From Gerris lacustris (taxonomy: Eukaryota; Arthropoda; Insecta; Hemiptera; Gerridae): a DNA stretch of 64,000 nt. The notes under the pieces were generated by a model, which worked only from the letters and a program-made list of their open reading frames with translations, did not search any database and was not told where the DNA came from. Both the position numbers and the translations under genes were made by a program. How positions within the stretch are numbered: the first letter of the stretch is position 1; each line of letters starts with the position of its first letter. Shown here piece by piece: positions 56,623 to 64,000 of the stretch. The stretch is from contig OX578278.1 in assembly GCA_951217055.1 (NCBI GenBank), forward strand, positions 44,281,574 through 44,345,573, given 5' to 3'.

Positions 56623-58555
56623 TAAAATATAGTTTTAGCAATTTCTTGTTTTTGGGATTTGTATTTTGCAGGAATCTACTGTTTTTATAGGTTTAAGTAG
56701 TTTACGGCAGGTTGAAATGTATCTGTGATATCTTATCTCCTCATCAAACAAGCGTGTTTGCCTCTACCCTATTATAAACTACAATTTTTTAAAATCTTTT
56801 TCTATTTTTGTTGCTAAAGGTCTAGTTTTGTAAAATATTTTATATTCGGTCTTTCCTTCAAATATGGGCTAGTTAATGACTTTCGATTGGGATTGAAATG
56901 CTCGAGAGATACTCTCCTCTCGAGCTTGGATGTAATTAGGTACTTTTATACAAAGGACTATTTTCATTAGTGGTTTTAATTGAAATTTAATAAACAAGTA
57001 TTTTTATACCAATCTCTACTATTTATGTTAATACTTAGTTGGGTCATATAGGGTCATTATGAATCTATTATTTATATTATATATTTGTAATATTTTTGGC
57101 ATTACAATATTTATTTTACAATGTTTAAATCCGCAACTGAATTATTAAGTATGGTAATATCCCTAGAGGTTATTGTATTAATTTCTTTCTGCCCATTGAA
57201 ATTACTCTTATCTATATTATTTGGGATTTCTGTTTACGTCTTGGCATCATCAGGAGGGTAATTTTCAAATTATAGGGCGAGGTTTGGGTTTGGAGGTTGT
57301 TTTAATTAAGCTTCTACTAACGGTTATATCACTTCTTGAATTCAAACAAATGAGTTGAATATTTATCCCAAATCATTTAATTGGTAAGAGAAGGAAGGGT
57401 ACATAGGACATGTGCATTCCTCTAATTCTTCTTGTTATTGCATAGCACTCGAGATAAATAATAAAATAAAATAGATAACGATCTTTTTCGTGAGTCCGTC
57501 AATTTTATATTGTACCATAAATTGACTCATGCAGTTGTTCCGTTGTATTATAGCATTAAAAGTTTGATTCTGTTGTATAAAATTACTGATGTAATTATAT
57601 AAAAATTGATTTCCTATTTGTTTCTTATAATTGCTTTAAGGTGGGAGCCTGGGTAGAAGTGGGTGGAATATTGATACATTCAAAGTTTTATCCATTAAGT
57701 TTAATCTGCTGCGATTGTCATAAGATACTAGATCCGCCTGCAATCTTTAATGTACTCCTGTCCCTGTCAGGGACATCACGCGAAACTCAATGATAAATTA
57801 TCAACGCTTAACTAACACGGAATGACATTATTAAATTGACTTTTTTCATAGTTGTTATGACCTTGTACTATTCAGAATGGACATTATGATGTGATGATAC
57901 TCTCGTTGATTGATAACCTTTTTCATTTTTTCGTAAAGCTCCCGTAAATAGTCATTATACTTAATTCTATAAGACAATCAGAGAGAAAGGGTTGAGAAAT
58001 ATGCGACTTCTGCAATAACACATCCATTGATTTATTAAACATATTGTCAAGACTATGATCAATGGTCCAAGAAACTTTTGATTTCTAAATAGCATCGGAC
58101 ATTTTTCTTCATACGTGAATTCCTGGAAATGGATGCTACATACTTTACAGAACTATCATTAGTGTTCAGATGTGACAAATTATCTCTCATTAAAAGATAA
58201 GTTAAATTTGCCGAAACACTTTTTTAATTGTTTTTTTTTTTTTTTGCTAAGTATTTTTGAACCCCATTTGTTTGACATCATTTAATTTTTTTACTGTCGA
58301 TGCGCTAACCGTATAACTGTAAAATAGAAGTATGTTTACGTTTTGATTAAATGATACTTTTGATTTATTTAATTGTGGGCACCTTTGCTATTAAGTCCAG
58401 AAGATATTATAATATAGTTTTTATAAACATTTAAAACTTTCGCGTTATTTGTGTCCATTAACAACAGCATTTATTTAACTGATGGTTCATCCATTATTGT
58501 ACACAATAGCCTTACATATATATTTATTGATGTTTTTTATAATTATTTGCTTATC
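56623..58555. other. AT-rich stretch, no supported feature
   Basis: No open frame above background and no element ends. TGTCCCTGTCAGGGACA, a near-perfect palindrome at about 57760-57776, is the only structured spot I saw. Confidence 0.35.
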
Positions 58556-58558
58556 TTC

Positions 58559-58760
58559 AGTAGGGAAAAAAACTTAAGATTTTAGATTAGTTTAGAGGGA
58601 CCAAAGAAAGTCTTTTATCTCAAGTAGGGAGAAAAAGTTATGATTTTGAATTAGTTTAGAGGGACTAAAGTAAGTCTTTTCATCCCTGAACTCAAAAAGT
58701 AGGGAGAAAAAGTAAAAGTAGGACGAAAAAGTAAAGTACGGCGAAAAAGTAAAGACTGCA
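58559..58760. repeat. Purine-rich tandem repeats
   Basis: Two units of about 65 bp (AGTAGGGA, TAGTTTAGAGGGAC, AAAGTCTTTT) are followed by about four short units of 16-18 bp of the type GTAGGACGAAAAAGTAAA. Confidence 0.75.
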
Positions 58761-59042
58761 ACTTAATTATTTTATAAATAGTAGAAAATTAATTGCTAAT
58801 TGTAATGAAGTTGTTGACATCAGGTTGGCGACACTGCTTTTTCGACCATGTTTATCTTTGTTTATAACCTGCATCTAAATAACCTTCTATTTGAGTTTAA
58901 TTCCAATTTTTTTTTTTAATATTGAATCTCTTATATCTGCTATTAAAAGTGCTAATAATTATTGTTATTTATTAAAATAATAAATAAAAACTGTGCAATG
59001 GACGAAAATGTGTGTTTTCTCCTTACTGGAGATAAAATATTG

Positions 59043-59250
59043 TATGTACCTCGTGAGTAAAGTGCTATTATTCCCCTCGCGATAATTATCTCCCTCGTCT
59101 GCGCTTCAGGAGCTAATTAGCGTTATTAAAAAGTCTAATTCCCTCGGCTTCGCCTCAGGATTTAGGGACCATGGTTCCTTCGGCTTCGCCTCAAGAACCA
59201 ACTTATTTGCTCTGGGAATAATATGGTTTAATTTTCTCCCTAGGTGCATA
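59043..59250. mobile_element. Candidate short TIR element (208 bp)
   Basis: The ends TATGTACCTCGTGAG..AAA and, on the other strand, TATGCACCTAGGGAGAAAA continue to a shared TATTATTCCC, giving imperfect inverted repeats of about 37 bp. The interior holds two CCCTCGGCTTCGCCTCAGG-like copies. The TSD is unclear. Confidence 0.45.
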
Positions 59251-59689
59251 AATATCTATTATTTGCTTGTTTTATTATTACTGGTCTTATATTACTTTGC
59301 TTTGTAAGTTTCATCGCACACCTATTATCCCAAATTTGAACCACTTCCCGTGATTCAATCTTCCCCAAATTTTGCACATAGATACAACTAAGGCGAAGAA
59401 TACAGAAACCAAAAAAAAAAAATATATAAAAAAAAAAAAAAAAATGGTGTCATTTATTTGCTTTTTAAGTTTTTATAAAAAAGCATTATTTGTTACAATT
59501 TTATTTTAATCAACTGTAATTTAGATACATTTTTAAAAGAGTTATTTACGTGTTTAGCAAGTACTTTAAATGTTCCACTGCGGTTATCACCATTATTATT
59601 TATTTTTTATCTATTAATTGTGATATGTGATATGTATTATGTTATGGTGCCTCCAACTCCAGCTGACGGCTTATACCAAACCTTTTTGT

Positions 59690-60010
59690 TGTTTTTATTT
59701 TTGGAACGAAGTTCCTTATGGCACGTTCTGATAGCCCAGGAGTGAATCCGAAAAAAAAACGACCAAAATCACCGTCACAAAATAACCGTCACAAAATCAC
59801 CGTCACAAAATCACAGTCACGCAAAATCCGTCACGAAATCTACAGATGACGATAACTTGAGTAAAAGATCACCGAGTTAGATGAAATTTGGTACACATGT
59901 TCATTTTACCATTGCCCAGGCTGAGTTCGTCGGAAAACGTTATCAGCCCAAGCGTTCACGCGCAACGCGCGCGTAAACGTAAGCTTCAAAAGACGGGAAA
60001 AAGTGTTATT
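59690..60010 (-). repeat. Dispersed family A/B, copy 3 (antisense), with GTCACAAAATC tandem motif
   Basis: Reverse-complement match to 32330-32600, with GACGATAACTTGAGTAAAAG, GAGTTCGTCGGA and GCGCAACGCGCGCGTAAACG. It begins with the palindrome GGAACGAAGTTCC. Four to five tandem copies of ACCGTCACAAAAT at 59770-59825 are specific to this copy. Confidence 0.6.
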
Positions 60011-61189
60011 AAGGAAGCCTGTTACTTGACTTGTTTTGATTATTTTTGTTATATATGTCAAAAATGTCACCTTGTTTTGTAAATAAATAAAATATAATAA
60101 TGTAAAATTTCACCCTGACACAAGCAGAAGCTGTACAGTAGGGAAGAGATATATTTTATAATATTTTAAATTAATTGGCCGGGTAGATAGAAAAAAATTC
60201 TATTTCAATCCAAACTCCTTTAACAAACACACTCTTTCACTATAAACTAAACATGATCAACTTTTTTCTTATATTTAATATATATTTATAGTAAGACGCT
60301 TGCTTTAATTATATAAAAAATTATTTTCTTTTAATTTTGCCTTAACTCTGCTTGGTACAAACAGTTCGTTACTTTTAATTTTGTCTCTTTTCTAACTCCG
60401 CCATTTATAAGTAGTTAGCAATGTATACGTACTTAGCAGTGTGATTTTATAATTAATATTTAATGAAAAATGTAAGGAACTTCGTTCCTACCGGGCATCC
60501 CGCGACACCACACGTATTTATTTAATTTCTTGTTGCTTAGAAATCACTGTAATAAATAATAACCATTATTATTATTTTTACTATATAGGTACATATTAAA
60601 AGAATAGATTTTGTTTAACCTTTAAATGAACAAATTTAATCTCAATGCAATTGGCCTTAAGAGCCATCATAATATATTATTTTAAATGGCCACGTTATAA
60701 TAGAGAGACCAACTGATTCGATTGTTATATTAATTAACTTTATCAGGAACCAGACTTTTAAGAAGACGTTATATCTGTATCTATTCCTGTATCTAACTTT
60801 ACCTTCAACTAATGAACTGCATTTAGTTGTTTCGATTTGAATTATGCACCTTTCTTTTTAGCTATGATATCACCGTTTATTTTACACCTTTAGGCGATGC
60901 ATTAGCATTAAATGAATCAGAATTGGCCGTCACCTACACAGCTTCCTTTTGAGAATTTCATCCTAGAATTAAGTATCTATACTTTGTGTATGGAATACTG
61001 CTGATGCGAATTGATTTCTATCTATTGATCTAACACTTAAGTTTATATGTAATGATTTCTTATTAGCAGATTTTAACATTATTGATTTTTGCATAACTTC
61101 GTTAATTTTAATTCTTATTGTGGATGAGTGTATAATCTAAACGAATAAATAAATATATAATAGAATTTTGGTCTCCAAAATGATCTTAA
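60011..61189. other. AT-rich stretch without a supported gene
   Basis: Contains another AAGGAACTTCGTTCC palindrome at about 60476-60490 that may mark a repeat end. Otherwise featureless. Confidence 0.35.
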
Positions 61190-61615
61190 CCGGATTTACA
61201 CAGGTAAAGTAAACGATCATGCAGACCGGTCAAGAAAGTATAATATTATATTTGAATCGTGTAAACAGTTGTGGTCAAGTCAAGAACTAACTTGTAGCAT
61301 CTAGTGACCAAATCAAATGGTTCTTCACGGTGGGAAAGTTGCTTGACTTGACTGCTACTATCTCTATCACGAATTTTTCTCTTGCACGATTGCTTGATAC
61401 GTATATTACCTTTAACTACTACTTTTTGCCCGCCTAAAATGGCAGGTCCTGTAAGTCCAGTAAGTTATTAAATTAATAAAACAATTTCGCAGCTCAACGC
61501 GATTGCACCGCACACTTAGTGTAAACGCTTTGCTCAAGCTGTAGTTGAGTAAAGTCAAGTAGAACAAAACCATTTAAGTGCGAAGACAACTTAATTGACC
61601 CGTGTAACCCCGGCT
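61190..61615. mobile_element. PIF/Harbinger-like MITE (about 426 bp)
   Basis: The ends CCGGATTTACACAGGT and, on the opposite strand, AGCCGGGGTTACACGGGTC are inverted repeats. TAA lies just outside both (61187-61189 and 61616-61618). Internal motifs GGTCAAGTCAAG and CTTGACTTGAC repeat in both orientations. No coding capacity. Confidence 0.6.
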
Positions 61616-63650
61616 TAAGTAGGTTTTTATTGAGTGAAAATAAATGCATAAAATAATTGTCTGCCAATTAGTATGACATAGAACTTCTTCGCGTCCTATA
61701 TTTATATTACGTACTTTAATGCTGTTTTGGTTTTTAGATCCATTATTTTTTAATTTATTATTATTAAAAATCTAGCAATATTTAATGTGCGCAGATGGTT
61801 AAAATAAATATGGGAACATCTGTAGACTACTTTCGACAAACCATCCAAATTTCTTAAAAATCGGATATGTACTTGTGCGCATTTGGAAGATACACCAATT
61901 GGCGCAGAAGGTTGAAAATGAATTACCTACTATCAAAATTTCATTTAAATCAAATAAGTAGTTTTTAAGATTTGTTAGTTCATAAAAATATACTCTGATG
62001 TGTGGAACGGATTTCTATTTTCACATTTTTTAATTCGGAGACGTAAAATAAAATTGTTCTCCAGAATGATCAAAATTCTTCTATTACCTTCGGTAAGCTC
62101 GGAAGCAAAAAATAAGAGATATAATTATTAGTATTATTATTATTTAAGTTATTAGAAGAATAATTATAATTATATATAGATTGTATTAAATCTAAATGTA
62201 TGCCTAGCTGATTTCTCAAAATCAATATTGAAGGTGATATGTATTTGGATATTTTGTTATGTTTTTGTACAAGGTCTCTCTACTTAAGTATTATTATTAT
62301 CAGGTAGAAGGTATGAAGAGTGATGTCATTGTGTATTCATGCATAGTTAAATAGATATGGTGAGCCAAGTATATACTGCCGTTTTTATCATAATTTCCAA
62401 TTTGTAGTGAATTGTTCTTTTTTTAAGTCAGTTGTTAATTTTTCACTCTTTGTCTGTTCGAAATCCTTTTTTCTGAGAAGCTCTGACTAACTAGTGTTAC
62501 AGTAATTTTTAATCTATAAGCATCTGCATTACAGTACGTTCACTATTTTACATTTTAAAAATAAAATGATGATTTTTAGGAAAACTGTATTTATCTATTC
62601 ATGTTTTTTTATTATATTATTAAAGATATCGAAAAAGCTTCCAACATTTTGAGGGTCGACGTAGAAGTTTCTTTCCCTAGACGATAGACAAAAATATTAC
62701 AATGTATTTATAATTAGGGATCGAAGACAATGGCTGTTATGATAATTCATTCTGCAAACTTACAAAAGTTATGAAACAGAGAGAAAAAAAATACGACTTA
62801 CTATTTTGTATCAATTACAAGAGCGTTGCAACTGCCACATGTTAAGTTTTTAGTATTTTAATTCCTCGTGTATGTAGTAATATTGTTATTAAAATGTTTC
62901 TGTTTTACTTGTTTTAAAGACCCCACAGTAAAAAAATGTGATTTTTATAAATTTCTGTTTAGAACCATGAAACCTATTCTTTATAAACTCTTCACATCGC
63001 GTCTATTAATCCTCGTCTTCACTGACTAGAGATTTATTTATTTATTTGTTTATACATATTTTAAGAGTCTTCAACAGAAATAACGCCACAAGTGAGGCAC
63101 AATAATGAAATAATTATTATTTTGTTAATTCATATAAAAAAGGGTAATATAATATGTTATTTCAGTTATGTAAGATAGGCCTCTAAATTATATTTAATAT
63201 ATTATTATATCAATGTGGAGATATAGATTTATTTGTTTTAAGAAAGTTGACAATCATAGTGTAATTTATGTTATGGCTCTAACTTAAGTTCAGCAACCCT
63301 TCTATGACATCGATTTTTTTTCCAGCGGTAAATATTAAATATTTATTATCCTTAAATTCCAGTCTTCACCCTACCTTTTTAAAGGTTTCTTCCTTCGGGT
63401 CATTTAGATAATTGTTTGATGCTTGAACAAGGACAGTACGTTGCTTACGGTTACACACTTTCATAAAAACTAATTTCATTTTCATGCTTTTATGACAAAT
63501 GTGATAAAACATTCTTCAAAATACTAGAAATAATTTACACATTTTTCTAAAAATCGGGGAAAGTTATATCTCTAAAACGAGAAAAAATGACAGTTTTCAT
63601 AATCCTGACTTGAACTTTAAAACGTTTTGGAGTTTTAGACTCCTTATACT
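61616..63650. other. AT-rich stretch with family D copy 4
   Basis: 61800-62110 is an antisense copy of family D (CGACAAACCATCCAAATTTC, GTGCGCATTTGGAAGATACA, ACCTTCGGTAAGCTCGG). The rest shows no gene or clear element. Confidence 0.45.
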
Positions 63651-63659
63651 GATCTAAGC

Positions 63660-64000
63660 TCTTTATTTTTTTTTGCTTCCTGGTACTGAAGATAACGGAA
63701 GCTATGTGATCGTTCTGCAGAACGAAAATATATCTTATGTCTCCGATTTCAAATATTTCAAGACAGAAATCCGTTTCAGACATTAGGTTAAAGTTCTGGT
63801 TTTGTGTCTATCTTATCTTACAAACTGCACGTCCAATTTTAATGAAATTTGTATGGTAGGTCATAATTAGTCCATTGTTGGTCCAATATTAGTTTTAACT
63901 TTCTGCACCCATTAGTTTCTCTTCAACATGCGCACAAACAAAAATTTATTTACACCTATATCTTATTGTTATGAACATACATCCAAAGTATGTCCAATGT
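63660..64000 (+). repeat. Dispersed family D, copy 5, cut by the window end
   Basis: Contains ATCGTTCTGCAGAACG, AAATCCGTTTCAGACATTAG, TTTGTATGGTAGGTCATAAT and TTTACACCTATATCTTATTG; matches copies at 24.6, 29.1 and 61.8 kb. Confidence 0.6.

Overview
The window looks like a draft-assembly piece of an AT-rich, transposon-loaded animal genome, most likely an arthropod and probably an insect. This rests on spliced host exons with GT..AG introns, Jockey-type LINEs, a Mag-like Ty3/Gypsy element, BEL/Pao, many hAT and PIF/Harbinger-like elements, long (AT)n tracts and a 200-N gap. I cannot name the species.

0-9.7 kb: one host gene on the minus strand. I can follow nine coding exons (ATG at 9690, last visible exon ending at 290) with consistent splice phases, giving at least 852 residues; the 3' end lies outside the window. 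The protein is helical and HEAT/ARM-like. Its N-terminus suggests, without proving it, the nucleolar ribosome-biogenesis protein URB2. Its introns carry small inverted-repeat elements, including a foldback with two degenerate hammerhead-ribozyme-like cores.

9.7-12.6 kb: a head-to-head arrangement. A short first coding exon on the plus strand (12477-12547, reading MKNWLASL..., hydrophobic) has good splice signals and suggests a second host gene. I find no later exon, so most of the remaining window may be its first coding intron, or intergenic.

12.6-64 kb: a nested repeat landscape. In order: a BEL/Pao relic with large internal deletions that stays open; a GC-rich 53-68 bp minisatellite; a pogo/Tigger-like transposase end with a PHD-type zinc finger; several hAT elements whose 8-bp target-site duplications (TSDs) can be read directly (17.8, 20.1, 21.6, 28.0, 38.6 and 42.9 kb); a twin-primed (5'-inverted) Jockey LINE inside one of them; a hAT element built from TATCGATA minisatellite units; a 1.6-kb long-arm TIR element; a PIF/Harbinger relic nested in a hAT element; a hAT element with decayed transposase; a BED-finger fragment; an intact Ty3/Gypsy (Mag-like) element with identical 97-bp LTRs and one 1322-codon gag-pol frame; a second Jockey LINE; and several anonymous dispersed families present in multiple copies.

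Only the Gypsy element looks capable of coding for its own mobility. Its reading frame fills the entire internal region: the ATG overlaps the primer binding site and the stop codon lies in the 3' LTR.
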